Shown here in pieces: positions 9,401 to 17,821 of a DNA stretch of 64,000 bases (position 1 is its first letter; every line of letters starts with the position of its first letter). Under the pieces are notes generated by a model. It did not search any database. It worked only from the letters and a program-made list of their open reading frames with translations, and was not told the DNA's origin. A program made the translations under genes and the position numbers. The stretch is from Bacteroidota bacterium (GTDB lineage Bacteria; Bacteroidota; Bacteroidia; Palsa-965). The stretch spans positions 1-64,000 of the forward strand of contig JADBYT010000012.1 in the NCBI GenBank assembly GCA_020402865.1, read 5' to 3'.

Positions 9401-11246
9401 TAGAATTCACACGATCAAGCCTGCCTGCAATATTTAATGTACCGCCCGAAACGTTAACCAATCCGCCATAGGAAACAATATTCTGATTAGCATTATTTCC
9501 AATATTCACAGTTCCGCCCGTAATCCGAAGTTCGCCATACAGGTTAATGTTTCCGCCTGTGGTTGATACCGTGGCAAAATTGCTGTTTATCCAGAGGCGG
9601 GCATTACGGGGAATATTTGCGGTAGCATTAAACGGGATTACATTTACAGGGCCGGTTACCGAAAGTTTGAATGTGCCCTGCACAAGCGAGAGGAAACCAA
9701 TGGCGGCGGTGAATGTGCTGGTTGCAAAATCAACCTGCCGGATGGTATTATCTACTTTATTAATGGTAATTCGGTTGTAGCGGTTTACCGTTCCTACTCC
9801 ATTCACCAACTGATTGGCGTAGGGATTGTCAAAGGTCACATCACAAAGCGATGTCCCTGTGGGCGCAAAATCAATGGTTCCGGCATTGGCTATGTTTCCG
9901 TTTACAAACAGCTGATGTGTAATAAGCGACGCGGTGTTTACTGTAAACGATGCATTTTGCCGCACCAGAATGTTTCCGCCCACATCAAGTGTGCGTGAGG
10001 TATTGTTGTTTCCGAAACGGAGTGAGGCTGTTCCTCCCTGCCCGACCTGCAGGTTGTTGCAGGCCGAATTGGCATTGATGGTCACGGTATGTCCGTTTGC
10101 TACGATCACGTTATCCGACGCACCGGGCACTGTACCTGCATTCCAGGTGCTGCCGGTGTTCCAGTTTCCGCTTTGCACCGAAATAAATGTAGTTCCGGCG
10201 GCAGTAGCCTGCGTGCCCGTAAGCGGTGTGCCGATTGCGCCTTCGGTTACGGCATATACACGCCAGTAATAGGTGGTTGCGGCGTAAAGGCCGGTAATGA
10301 TTGAGCTGGTGGCATTGGCCGCAGTTTGCAATTCAAAATCGTAGTTAACACCATCAACCGAACTGTAAATTACATAGCCCACTTCGTTGGTAGCCCAGTT
10401 AGGCCACGAAAGTGTCATCTGATTTGAGGTTACTCCGCTAAAAGTGAGTGTACCGGTTGTAGCAGTAGGAACCGGCGGCACAAAATTGAGGCGCGAATTA
10501 GTGGCCGGCATGGCCGTAAGGTTGTTTTGCGGCGTATTGCTGAAAGTAGCGGTATTCGCCGTTTGCTGTGTGCGCAACTGGGCAGCAGTGGGTATAAAAT
10601 TGAGTACAGCCGCATTCATGCCTATGGTATAGGAGAAATTGGCTGTTCCCTGTGTCATGTTGCCATACACGTACTGAATCTGCCCGGTAGTTTCGTAAAG
10701 TTTTAGCTGATAATTGAGATTGGGGGTTGTGTTGAGATAAATGGCCATATTGAACCACTCAACCGTGAGCACACGATTGGGGGCGCTGCCCGTAACCAGA
10801 TAGCGGATACTCAGGCCAAGCGGATCGGAGCCGCCCTGCGTGGTCTGATCGTCATAAAAAACGGCCAGCGCATTATTTGTTCCGCCCGATACCGAAAACT
10901 GTCCGTTGAAATAGCCGTAAGGCCCGGTAGTGGGCCCTCCATCAGCCGCAGAGGCTGAGAAATCGACATACCCGTTTGTGGACACACTCAGTTCGGTGTA
11001 ACGCACGCCGTTGTACCAGAAATCAAACCCAATCGGAATCGGATTACTTCTGTTGTCATCTTGCTGAAAACCACCCGAATACCGCCAGCTATTACAGGGA
11101 AAAGCAATAGCATTGATAGGCGAGAAAGTAATCCCGGTATTGCGTGTAACCGTGTAATTGGCAAGGCTTTGCGCCACTGACGAACAAGTCACAAATAACG
11201 CCGACAGCAGAAGCAATAAATTACGTCTGAGTGGAAGTGTAATCAT
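6417..11246 (-). CDS. large T9SS-exported surface protein (Fn3, beta-helix, SprB-like and PKD repeats)
   Basis: 1609 residues. A signal peptide (1-26, cut after SVAQ) is followed by a beta-rich N-terminal domain, a fibronectin type III domain at about 262-350 (TYYWRVYAV), and a long Asn/Gly/Thr-rich region at about 355-960 that looks like repeated parallel beta-helix or G8-like rungs. Two SprB-like repeats lie at about 1280-1430 (GPYQLLWPDG, GTYILQITDANGC), a PKD domain at about 1440-1520 (SYLWNFGDGG), and a type A T9SS sorting domain forms the C terminus (IRVYDRSGRIV, GIYIVQITV). No enzyme motif is visible. The likely role is an adhesin or matrix protein on the cell surface. It is divergent from the propeller protein at 11417. 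Confidence 0.82.
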   Translation of the reverse strand: MITLPLRRNLLLLLSALFVTCSSVAQSLANYTVTRNTGITFSPINAIAFPCNSWRYSGGFQQDDNRSNPIPIGFDFWYNGVRYTELSVSTNGYVDFSASAADGGPTTGPYGYFNGQFSVSGGTNNALAVFYDDQTTQGGSDPLGLSIRYLVTGSAPNRVLTVEWFNMAIYLNTTPNLNYQLKLYETTGQIQYVYGNMTQGTANFSYTIGMNAAVLNFIPTAAQLRTQQTANTATFSNTPQNNLTAMPATNSRLNFVPPVPTATTGTLTFSGVTSNQMTLSWPNWATNEVGYVIYSSVDGVNYDFELQTAANATSSIITGLYAATTYYWRVYAVTEGAIGTPLTGTQATAAGTTFISVQSGNWNTGSTWNAGTVPGASDNVIVANGHTVTINANSACNNLQVGQGGTASLRFGNNNTSRTLDVGGNILVRQNASFTVNTASLITHQLFVNGNIANAGTIDFAPTGTSLCDVTFDNPYANQLVNGVGTVNRYNRITINKVDNTIRQVDFATSTFTAAIGFLSLVQGTFKLSVTGPVNVIPFNATANIPRNARLWINSNFATVSTTGGNINLYGELRITGGTVNIGNNANQNIVSYGGLVNVSGGTLNIAGRLDRVNSTSLVRLTISGGQINVPVVSSTSTTSWPIMMDVPGSQFTQSGGTIVIKREGGTGGQDLGFNGSGVVISNVTGGVLQIGDATTPAAQIMNIRTVAPVGNLLVNSANATARIINDPLTVIADVTLAAGTFNANNQNVTLGGNWVNTGGVYQPGTNTTTFNGASPQTISRTLADENFNNVVFSGAGVKTLLSNIGCNNLNVFTNANVDAGTPGFTINLRGNWASAGTYNGQTSGTVVCNGTVAQTLSGPAITNFRNMTIQNTAGVSITSAQNLLGTLTLTSGIFTTTGQAFTLVSNTQGTARIATITGGDITGNIIMQRHIYQGPTNWRQMSTAVSGQTFESWDDDLITAGFPGSDYPNLNGFYSIAPYDETQPGPKEFGYAPPANSNDPILTNRGYYVYVGPLAVTVDVDGPPNKFTRNIPLSYTPSAGYLEDGWNMVPNPYPSSINWDNAGWTRTGIEAAVYVWNPVINQYATYVSGIGTNGGTANIPSSQAFWVHAIASSPSLSMTESVKSATDVAFMRMNTATAPTGLMRLSVTDGNVRNDELIIRFYAGATDGFDADYDAWKLPSSDTLMPTFSSLINDSMDASVNSMAPLGNDVSIPVRLKVGVSGQYTISRDSLWTMPNSACIILEDLLTGTLTNLQNTSSYTFTISDTTEHPRFVLHTGVSLAKSSVAATCGTTANGKAIARGTGNGPWNYTWLDAQNNVIATHTGITGYDTLHSITAGVYTVQVTGNSGLCGYREDTIHVNGPLPVMPLTSITPATCSNTTDATIRITQIAGGTGPYQLLWPDGSQLDSLSGIPTGTYILQITDANGCVTAQTINVPALNNVQPAFTLNTDTLEFTYPLVTSNFTNGATSYLWNFGDGGQSTQANPVYYYNQTGNYTVTLTAQAGICTDSVSMQLHVYDPTGINETTAAAIQLINAPGAILVNFNTPLNEQATIRVYDRSGRIVAEHMHPASGIAAVPMHTQAEGIYIVQITVKHEVMKTAKVMLLHSH

Positions 11247-11379
11247 GGGTATTGAGCGATAATGACATTAAACGATTCTATTCAGTTATGGTTACTCCTC
11301 TTCGATAAATAAATGCACGACACGATGAACTAAGAATAAATCCGGTTAAACAGCGTGGCAATTAGTTTATTATCAGGAA

Positions 11380-11408
11380 TTGAACGAGAATTTTAACGAT
11401 TATCTTTG
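11380..11408 (+). promoter_or_regulatory. promoter of the YCF48-like gene (TTG-N18-TATCTTTG)
   Basis: -33 TTG at 11380-11382 and a perfect -7 TATCTTTG at 11401-11408, spacer 18. The ATG at 11417 lies 8 nt after the -7 box, so the 5' untranslated region should be only one to three bases. Confidence 0.65.
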
Positions 11409-11416
11409 AAGCTGCT

Positions 11417-12619
11417 ATGAAACGACTCCCGACCCTGATTTTACTATTTGGCCTGCTGTATTTTAAACCGATACTGGCGCAATGGGTGCAACAAAATCCG
11501 GGGACTTCTTCCACGCTGTTTTCGGTACATTTTGCAAACGGGCAAAGTGGCTGGGCCGTGGGGGCAGGCGGCACCATTATTCATACGGCCGATGGTGGTC
11601 AGAACTGGCAGCCTCAAACATCGGGGGTGAGTACGGCGCTCAATGCGGTTTGGTTTGCCGATACGCAGCAGGGCTGGGCAGCGGGCGATGGCGGAGTGAT
11701 TCTGGCTACCACCGATGGCGGCCAGAACTGGGTGCCTCAGGTAAGCAATTCGGTAAGCAAGCTGCGTACGATCTGGTTTTTCAACAGTGATACCGGCTAT
11801 GTGGCCGGCCAGGGTGGACTATGCCTGCGCACGGTGAATGGCGGGCTGGTGTGGACACAGGTCGGCACGGCAGTTAATCAGGATATTTTCTCGATTGGAT
11901 TTGCCGATGCCAGCAATGGTTACCTGAGCGGGCGAAACGGCAATTTTCAGAAAACCATTACAGGCGGCACAAGCTGGATTAACGGACCGCCCCCGCCCCC
12001 GCTCGATACGCTTAAAGCTGTGCGCGCTCCCGCCCCGACCGATGTGTATGTGACCACCCACAACGGCAAAGTGCTGAAAACCGACGGCAGCGGCAACTGG
12101 ATAAGCCAGCAGCCTGGCAGCACCAAAAGCCTCAACGGCGCCTGGTTTACCACCACCACCACCGGCTGGGTAGCCGGTGATTCGGGCCGCGTATTTACCA
12201 CCTCCAACGGCGGCGGACTATGGCTGCAACAGTCAACCGGCCTTGCCGAAAGGCTCTGGGCCATACACTTCCCCAACGACAGTGCCGGCTGGTGTGTGGG
12301 GGCCAACGGCACCGTGATAAAACTCACGCTGCTTACCACGGCGCTGCCTGCTACAGCGGCCCCGCAAACAATGCGCATTTTCCCCAACCCGGCCAGTGCA
12401 GCCACGCCACGCTACATCAGCCTGCCCCAAAACGAAAATGTGGTTCAGCTGGAGTTGTTTGATGCCCAGGCAAACCGGCTCAGTGTTTCACAATTCGCGG
12501 CTACGGCTTTCGGAAACGGCTGGAAATTAGAAACCGGCACATTGCCGCCGGGTGTATATATTCTTCGAATCACTACCACATCCGGTGTAATTTGCAGCCG
12601 AGTGGTTGTGACCGAGTAA
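11417..12619 (+). CDS. YCF48/BNR-like seven-bladed propeller protein with T9SS sorting domain
   Basis: 400 residues. The signal peptide is 1-22 (cut after ILAQ). Seven repeats of about 42 residues each follow the pattern GW-x-G-x-GG-x-I-x-x-T-x-DGG-x-x-W: GWAVGAGGTIIHTADGGQNW is the first and GWCVGANGTVIKL the last, so a closed seven-bladed propeller is likely. The last 80 residues form a type A T9SS sorting domain (IFPNPAS, GVYILRITTTSG). YCF48-like propellers are used as assembly or binding scaffolds, but its partner here is unknown. It precedes gldM by 130 bases on the same strand, which may be a functional link or chance. Confidence 0.85.
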   Translation: MKRLPTLILLFGLLYFKPILAQWVQQNPGTSSTLFSVHFANGQSGWAVGAGGTIIHTADGGQNWQPQTSGVSTALNAVWFADTQQGWAAGDGGVILATTDGGQNWVPQVSNSVSKLRTIWFFNSDTGYVAGQGGLCLRTVNGGLVWTQVGTAVNQDIFSIGFADASNGYLSGRNGNFQKTITGGTSWINGPPPPPLDTLKAVRAPAPTDVYVTTHNGKVLKTDGSGNWISQQPGSTKSLNGAWFTTTTTGWVAGDSGRVFTTSNGGGLWLQQSTGLAERLWAIHFPNDSAGWCVGANGTVIKLTLLTTALPATAAPQTMRIFPNPASAATPRYISLPQNENVVQLELFDAQANRLSVSQFAATAFGNGWKLETGTLPPGVYILRITTTSGVICSRVVVTE

Positions 12620-12748
12620 AGTCAGCGCACTTTAGAATAAGTCTGTGTGGCTGTCAGGATTTTTTTCGGGCAGGCGTGTACCTTTTTCCTGAATGCGGTA
12701 TTAGGAGTTCAAAAACGAATAGTTGCGAACGCTTAATACTGAAGAAAC

Positions 12749-14350
12749 ATGGCATCAGGCAAACAAACTCCCCGTCAAAAAATGATTGGCATGATGTATC
12801 TCGTGCTTACGGCGCTGCTGGCGCTGAATGTATCAAAAGAAATTCTGGATGCATTTGTAACGGTGAATGCCGGACTGGAAAATACCGGCGCCGGAATAGA
12901 CCGCGATATTTCTGCGTTGTATGCTGAATTTGACGCACGTAAAAGTGTAGATCCGCTGCGCGTGGGCGGGAACTGGAAAAAAGCGCAGGAAGCACGGCGA
13001 CTTTCGAAAGCACTCAACAGCCATATCGACCAGCTGAAACGGCGATTGATACGCGAAACAGAAGGTTTTGCCAACCACGAAGAAGACACCATCAGACTGC
13101 AGTTTGTGGAGGCGAAAGACAACTATGATATTCCAACCAATATTCTGGTAGGCACCGCCGAGGATGGCTCAAACGGTGAAGCGCATGTATTAAAACAAAA
13201 GCTGAACGAATACCAGTCAAAACTGCTTGGATTGCTTGAACCTGAAACGCGCAAATCGGTAAACCTCAATATCGACACCCGCGATCCGGTGAATGAGCCG
13301 GAACTCAAAACGTGGGAAATGAAAACGTTTTATCATTCGCCGCTGGCGGCTTCGGTGGCCTTGCTTTCGAAAATTCAGGATGATGTAAAAAGTGCCGAAA
13401 GCGATGTGGTGGATGCCCTGCTGCGCGAAACCGAAGCCGATATAATTCCGTTCGATACGGTGGCAGCGCGTATTGTAGCGCAAAGTAACTATGTACTGCT
13501 TGGCGAAAATTATCAGGCCGATATTTTCCTCGCCGCATTTAATAAAACACTCAAACCTCAAATTTATCTCGGTGACTATGATCCCGCCACGGGGAAAATG
13601 CGCGGTAGTTTCGACAGTGTAAATGTAGAACGGGGTATTGGTAAATACCTGGTTCCGGCCAGCAGTGAAGGAATTAAGCAGTATAACGGCGTAATCAATA
13701 TGCGCACACCAAAAGGGCAATTGATGCAATTCCCGTTTCAGTCGGAATACATTGTGGCGCGGCCTGCATTGACGGTGAGTGCGGATAAAATGAATGTAAT
13801 GTATGCGGGACTGGAAAATCCGATTTCCGTTTCCGTGCCGGGTATTCCGAATGAAAAACTTCGGGTGAGTATTGATAATGGCGTGCTTACCCCTAAAGGA
13901 AACGGACAATACATTGTTACGAAACCTAAAACCGGATTTGCCAATGTGCAGGTTATTGCAGAAATAGATGGCAAAACCAGAAATATGGGCAGTATGAAAT
14001 TCAGGGTAAAGCCTTTGCCTAAACCTGTAGCAAGATTGAGTTGTCTTTCTGCTCCCGGTGGCACCATTACAAAAGCGCAACTGTTAGCCTGCCCCGGTGT
14101 GATTCCGTTTTATGATCCGAATTTTGAATTTGATGCCAAAGCCCGTGTGGTATCTTTCACTGTGGAGATTCCAGGTGCGAGCGGAGCTTCTTCAAGTTTC
14201 AATTCAGGCAATGCTTCTTTCCCGGATGCGGCTAAACAAAACTTCAGCAAATTAAAACGTGGCGACCGGGTTACGCTTACCAATATCAAAGCCCTTGGAG
14301 CCGACGGAAACGTGGTTACGCTCGAAGATATCACCTACAAAATACTGTAG
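12749..14350 (+). CDS. gldM: gliding motility / type IX secretion protein GldM
   Basis: 533 residues. The N terminus (MASGKQTPRQKMIGMMYLVL...) with one transmembrane segment at about 13-32 is the hallmark of GldM/PorM. The rest is a long periplasmic arm: a helical part to about 220, then beta domains. GldM works with GldL as the proton-driven motor in the inner membrane and spans the periplasm to the GldK/GldN ring, powering the T9SS and gliding. Length agrees with the family (about 510-550). Unlike the usual gldK-L-M-N operon, no gldL, gldK or gldN lies nearby: the upstream gene is a propeller cargo protein and the downstream gene a CHU_C cargo protein. It could be the sole GldM encoded apart from its partners, or a paralogue. 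Confidence 0.9.
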   Translation: MASGKQTPRQKMIGMMYLVLTALLALNVSKEILDAFVTVNAGLENTGAGIDRDISALYAEFDARKSVDPLRVGGNWKKAQEARRLSKALNSHIDQLKRRLIRETEGFANHEEDTIRLQFVEAKDNYDIPTNILVGTAEDGSNGEAHVLKQKLNEYQSKLLGLLEPETRKSVNLNIDTRDPVNEPELKTWEMKTFYHSPLAASVALLSKIQDDVKSAESDVVDALLRETEADIIPFDTVAARIVAQSNYVLLGENYQADIFLAAFNKTLKPQIYLGDYDPATGKMRGSFDSVNVERGIGKYLVPASSEGIKQYNGVINMRTPKGQLMQFPFQSEYIVARPALTVSADKMNVMYAGLENPISVSVPGIPNEKLRVSIDNGVLTPKGNGQYIVTKPKTGFANVQVIAEIDGKTRNMGSMKFRVKPLPKPVARLSCLSAPGGTITKAQLLACPGVIPFYDPNFEFDAKARVVSFTVEIPGASGASSSFNSGNASFPDAAKQNFSKLKRGDRVTLTNIKALGADGNVVTLEDITYKIL

Positions 14351-14392
14351 TCTGTGTTTGATTGCAGTTAGTTACTGCAATTGTGTTTGCCG

Positions 14393-14423
14393 CAAAGCCT
14401 TCTGACAAATTCAGGAGGCTTTG
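14393..14423 (+). terminator. rho-independent terminator after gldM
   Basis: Arms CAAAGCCTTCTGA (14393-14405) and TCAGGAGGCTTTG (14411-14423) pair over 13 positions with one G-T wobble around a 5-base loop, followed by TTTTT. Confidence 0.85.
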
Positions 14424-14548
14424 TTTTTACAAATAGAAACAGCACTTAATTTTCCCAATTTACTGACCGAATGATTATTAGTATGTGATTCAGGCGGGTT
14501 GAATTTATGCCAAACAAACACATATTGTTTTCAAGATGAAGCATTTAC

Positions 14549-14579
14549 CTTGCTTGTATGCCAGCTATTTTTATCTTTG
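14549..14579 (+). promoter_or_regulatory. promoter of the choice-of-anchor-L gene (CTTG-N19-TATCTTTG)
   Basis: -33 CTTG at 14549-14552, 19-base spacer, perfect -7 TATCTTTG at 14572-14579. It leaves a leader of about 50 bases before the ATG at 14634. Confidence 0.75.
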
Positions 14580-14633
14580 TAAAAGCGCAACACATTATTC
14601 ACTTCCGGTAACACGGTAATTCAAGACAAACAC

Positions 14634-16892
14634 ATGAAACAGGTCAGATACAATCTGTCCTTATTATTCCTGCTTTTAGCGGGCATAATAAAAGCACAGT
14701 TAACGGTAAATTCAACAGTCACCACCAATCAGCTTTTAAGTGCCCTGGTGGGATCAGGCTTAACAGTAAGCAATATTACGTTGAATTGCCCCAGCGGGGC
14801 GTATGCCAGTTTTTCCAATGGAAATACCACAAACCTGGGCCTGAACAACGGAATTTTTCTGGGCACCGGACTGGCTGACAGCATTCCCTTCCCGAACACC
14901 ACATCATTTGATGTCGGGACGTGTCTAAATCCCAACGGCAATCCGTTTAACGACCCCGACCTGATAGCCATTGATCCTACTGCACAAAATGATGTGTGTA
15001 TTCTCGAATTCGACATTCTTCCTCAATGCGATTCGCTTACAATTCGTTTCGTATTCGGATCCGATGAATATCCGGTGTTTGTGAATTCGATCAACGATAT
15101 TTTCGGCTTTTTCATCAGCGGTCCTAATCCGGCCGGCGGTCAATACACGGGATTAAACATTGCCACCATTCCGCCCAATATTCCTGTGGGTATCAATACC
15201 ATTAACAATGGCAATACCAACACCGGCCCGTGTGTTAACTGTGCGTATTATGTAGATAATTCAACCGGCACAACCATTGAATTTAATGGCTTAACTACAG
15301 TCATCACGTCTTCGGTATGGCTTGTGCCCTGCCAGTCGTATCATTTCAAAGTGGCTATTGCCGATGCGTCGGACTGTTTCTATGATTCGGGGGTGTTTAT
15401 TGATTTTCTTCAATGTTCATCGGCCTTTACCTACACACTGGCCAACACGCCCGATGTGTGCAATACATGTAACGGTACGGCATCGGTTACTGTGCAGGGC
15501 GGCGTAGGTCCGTTCACCTACCAATGGCTGCCCAGCGGCGGCAACGGGCCTACGGCAACCGGCTTATGTGCGGGCACCTACTCTGTACTGATTACGGATG
15601 TAGTATCGTGCGGTATCCCGGATACGGCAATAGTTACGGTGCAGGCGCAGAACAGCGTATCCACCACGTCCACCCAAACCGATGCGTTGTGCAACGGCGA
15701 CTGCAACGGCACAATTGCCATTACGGCACTGGGCACACCGCCGTTTACTTATGCGTGGACACCCAATGTAAGCACCACCAACTCGGCCAACGGGCTTTGT
15801 GCAGGTGCTTATACTGTAGCCGTAACCGATTCGAGCGGATGCAGCAGTACACTGAATTTTACCATTACACAACCCGCAGCACTTAGTGTGGCGCTGGCGG
15901 GTACTACCACCATTTGCAATGGCGATACATCTGTAATAACTGCCACACCCGGAGGCGGCACCGGCCCATACACGGTTACGTGGGACAACAGCCTGCCGCC
16001 CGGTCTTACACAAAGTGTATGGCCCACTGTAACTACAACCTACAACGCCACGGTAACCGATTTTAACGGCTGCAGCGTTACACAGGCCTTCACGGTAAAC
16101 GTAAGTCCTACACCGCTGGTAAGTTTTACTGCATCGCCCGGCGATTGTGCTCCGGCTACCGTTTCATTTACCAACACCAGTACCGGCGCCACCAGCTATT
16201 TATGGAACTTCGGCGACCCGGCTTCGGGGTCGCAAAACACCTCCGTTACACAAAATGGCTCACACTTATACCAAACGGCGGGGTCCTACACCGTCACACT
16301 GGTGGCTGTATCCGGCGCAGGCTGTGTGGATTCATTCAGTTTCGGACCGGTAATCATTTTCCCTCAGCCGGTAGCCGGCATTATTTCCAACACCGCTACC
16401 GTAAATGAACTTTCACCGCAAGTGACGTTTACCGATCTCTCTTCAGGCGGCACCAATTGCGTGTTCTACTTCGGCGACGGCGACTTTACCACAGTGTGCA
16501 ACTTTGGTAACATTACACACACCTATCCCGCCCCGGGCACTTACACGGCCATGCAGATTGTAACGGATTCCAGCGGTTGTTCAGACACGGCTTATATTAC
16601 CATTGTGGTGGAACAGGAAACATCTATTTATGTTCCAAATGCATTTACGCCTAACGGAAACGGCAACAACAATGTATTTCAGGCTTACGGCATCAATGTG
16701 CAGCAATACGAACTGCTTGTATTCGACCGCTGGGGAATGTTGCTTTACAGCACAAAAGATATTGCGCAAGGCTGGGATGGCTCGTATATGGGTAATTTAT
16801 GCCAGCAGGATGTATATGTATGGCGGATAAACTATACGGATTCACGCGGGAAAAAGCACCGGCTTATTGGCAGCTGCACACTGCTTCGGTAA
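14634..16892 (+). CDS. choice-of-anchor L protein with PKD repeats and type B (CHU_C) T9SS sorting domain
   Basis: 752 residues. Signal peptide 1-21 (cut after IIKA). A choice-of-anchor L domain covers about 25-265 (the FVFGSDEYPVFV and DIFGFFISGP motifs are characteristic). Two SprB-like repeats (about 270-420, each with GLCAGTY/AGAYTV and CNG), an Ig-like stretch, and two PKD domains (about 500-575 with SYLWNFGDP, 590-660 with YFGDGDF) follow. The C terminus (about 665-752) is the gliding-motility-associated CHU_C domain: VPNAFTPNGNGNNN, LLVFDRWGMLLYS, GWDG, DVYVWRINY. Type B domains are exported by the T9SS and usually attach the cargo through PorP/SprF-like partners. Likely an adhesin. 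Preceded by its own promoter and followed by a bidirectional terminator. Confidence 0.9.
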   Translation: MKQVRYNLSLLFLLLAGIIKAQLTVNSTVTTNQLLSALVGSGLTVSNITLNCPSGAYASFSNGNTTNLGLNNGIFLGTGLADSIPFPNTTSFDVGTCLNPNGNPFNDPDLIAIDPTAQNDVCILEFDILPQCDSLTIRFVFGSDEYPVFVNSINDIFGFFISGPNPAGGQYTGLNIATIPPNIPVGINTINNGNTNTGPCVNCAYYVDNSTGTTIEFNGLTTVITSSVWLVPCQSYHFKVAIADASDCFYDSGVFIDFLQCSSAFTYTLANTPDVCNTCNGTASVTVQGGVGPFTYQWLPSGGNGPTATGLCAGTYSVLITDVVSCGIPDTAIVTVQAQNSVSTTSTQTDALCNGDCNGTIAITALGTPPFTYAWTPNVSTTNSANGLCAGAYTVAVTDSSGCSSTLNFTITQPAALSVALAGTTTICNGDTSVITATPGGGTGPYTVTWDNSLPPGLTQSVWPTVTTTYNATVTDFNGCSVTQAFTVNVSPTPLVSFTASPGDCAPATVSFTNTSTGATSYLWNFGDPASGSQNTSVTQNGSHLYQTAGSYTVTLVAVSGAGCVDSFSFGPVIIFPQPVAGIISNTATVNELSPQVTFTDLSSGGTNCVFYFGDGDFTTVCNFGNITHTYPAPGTYTAMQIVTDSSGCSDTAYITIVVEQETSIYVPNAFTPNGNGNNNVFQAYGINVQQYELLVFDRWGMLLYSTKDIAQGWDGSYMGNLCQQDVYVWRINYTDSRGKKHRLIGSCTLLR

Positions 16893-16910
16893 ATGTATTC
16901 CGGCAAAAAC

Positions 16911-16942
16911 AAAACGGCCTTCACGAAAATGAAGGCCGTTTT
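16911..16942. terminator. bidirectional terminator between the CHU_C gene and nfu
   Basis: Perfect 13-bp arms AAAACGGCCTTCA (16911-16923) and TGAAGGCCGTTTT (16930-16942) with a 6-base loop. It gives a T-run on both strands and lies between two converging genes. Confidence 0.88.
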
Positions 16943-16961
16943 ATTTTGAATGAAACAGCGA

Positions 16962-17588
16962 TTACATGGCTTCTGCCACAACTTCTTTCACGCCGGGCAC
17001 CATGCGGCGAAGCAACGCCTCGATGCCGGATTTGAGTGTAACGGTAGATGAAGGACAGCCGCTGCAAGCGCCTTTGAGCTGTACGGTAACGGTGCCGTTT
17101 TCAAACGAGCGGAAGGTGATGAGTCCGCCATCTGATTCTACTGCCGGACGTACATACTGTTCGAGCACTTCCACAATTTTGTGTTCGGTTTCCGATTGCG
17201 GGGCGGCATGTTCGGTGAATACCGTGGTGGTTTCTTTGAACGAGGAGTCGGTATGCACTTTTTGTTCGGGGAGATTATTGATAACTGCGCCGCCTTTGTT
17301 GAGATAATCGCGGATGAACTCGCGGAGTTCGAGAATGACATCATCCCACAATACGATATCAGACTTTGTAACGGTGATGAAATTGGCAGTTACAAACACG
17401 CCTTTTACAAACGGAAACTGAAACAGGCGGGCAGGTAAAGGTGCGTCAGCTGTGTCGGCGGCTGATTTGTATTCGGCGGTGGCGCCTTCGGCCTGAAGGA
17501 GAAATTTATTGGCCACGAATTTCATGGTAGCCGGGTTGGGTGTGCTTTCGGCGTATATGATGAACGGAAGTTGTGTCGGTGTTTCCAT
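16962..17588 (-). CDS. NifU family iron-sulfur scaffold/carrier (Nfu type)
   Basis: 208 residues, cytoplasmic. The N-terminal Nfu domain begins with IYAESTPNPATMKFV (about 10-24), the family signature, and the C-terminal NifU-like domain (about 130-205) holds the cluster-binding CxxC in GACSGCPSSTVTLKSGIE. The protein binds a 4Fe-4S cluster between two subunits and hands it to target enzymes. Its ATG is 4 nt downstream of a perfect -7 box. It faces away from nadB across a palindromic element. NadA, the partner of NadB, is a 4Fe-4S enzyme, but a functional link here is only inference. Confidence 0.92.
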   Translation of the reverse strand: METPTQLPFIIYAESTPNPATMKFVANKFLLQAEGATAEYKSAADTADAPLPARLFQFPFVKGVFVTANFITVTKSDIVLWDDVILELREFIRDYLNKGGAVINNLPEQKVHTDSSFKETTTVFTEHAAPQSETEHKIVEVLEQYVRPAVESDGGLITFRSFENGTVTVQLKGACSGCPSSTVTLKSGIEALLRRMVPGVKEVVAEAM

Positions 17589-17592
17589 AATA

Positions 17593-17600
17593 CAAAGGTA
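17593..17600 (-). promoter_or_regulatory. -7 box of nfu (TACCTTTG), 4 nt from the ATG
   Basis: Minus-strand TACCTTTG then TATT and ATG. No TTTG is found at the right distance upstream, because the expected -33 position falls at the border of the palindromic element (17620-17623, TGAA). Confidence 0.6.
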
Positions 17601-17622
17601 CGAGATGCCCGACGGAAACTTC

Positions 17623-17784
17623 AGAGGCAGTTAGGATTTTTTCTTACTAATGATTTTACGTCTTTTTTGACCGCTCTTCGTTGCTTTTTTCGCTAAGACC
17701 TTCCAGGTATTCACTCAAAAAGCGCCTCAATCGGTCAAAAAATCCTGCAAAATCAAAGTGCAACAAAAAGTCCTAACTGCCTCT
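17623..17784. repeat. 162-bp imperfect palindrome (REP/MITE-like element)
   Basis: The ends AGAGGCAGTTAGGA (17623-17636) and TCCTAACTGCCTCT (17771-17784) are exact inverted repeats. The inner segments tgatttt..cttttttgaccg (about 17651-17673) and cggtcaaaaaatcc..aaaatca (about 17732-17756) also pair, and the centre holds GACCTTCCAGGTA. The whole unit could fold into one long hairpin. It has no coding capacity and fills the gap between nfu and nadB, so it behaves like a mobile palindromic repeat rather than a terminator. Confidence 0.75.
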
Positions 17785-17792
17785 CAAACAAC

Positions 17793-17800
17793 TAACTTTG
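17793..17800 (+). promoter_or_regulatory. -7 box of nadB (TAACTTTG)
   Basis: Perfect TAnnTTTG immediately right of the palindrome. The expected -33 place (17770-17773) lies inside the palindrome and does not read TTTG. Because transcription would begin near 17806, the upstream TTG at 17798 cannot be the start codon and GTG 17822 is preferred. Confidence 0.55.
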
Positions 17801-17821
17801 TTTTACGTTAAAATTAACAGC

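Noticed and set aside
13217-14080. 287-residue minus frame inside gldM
   Set aside because: The gldM match is strong on the plus strand, and the minus frame has no recognisable feature.
17798-17821. TTG start for NadB
   Set aside because: It overlaps the -7 box TAACTTTG, so it would not be in the message.
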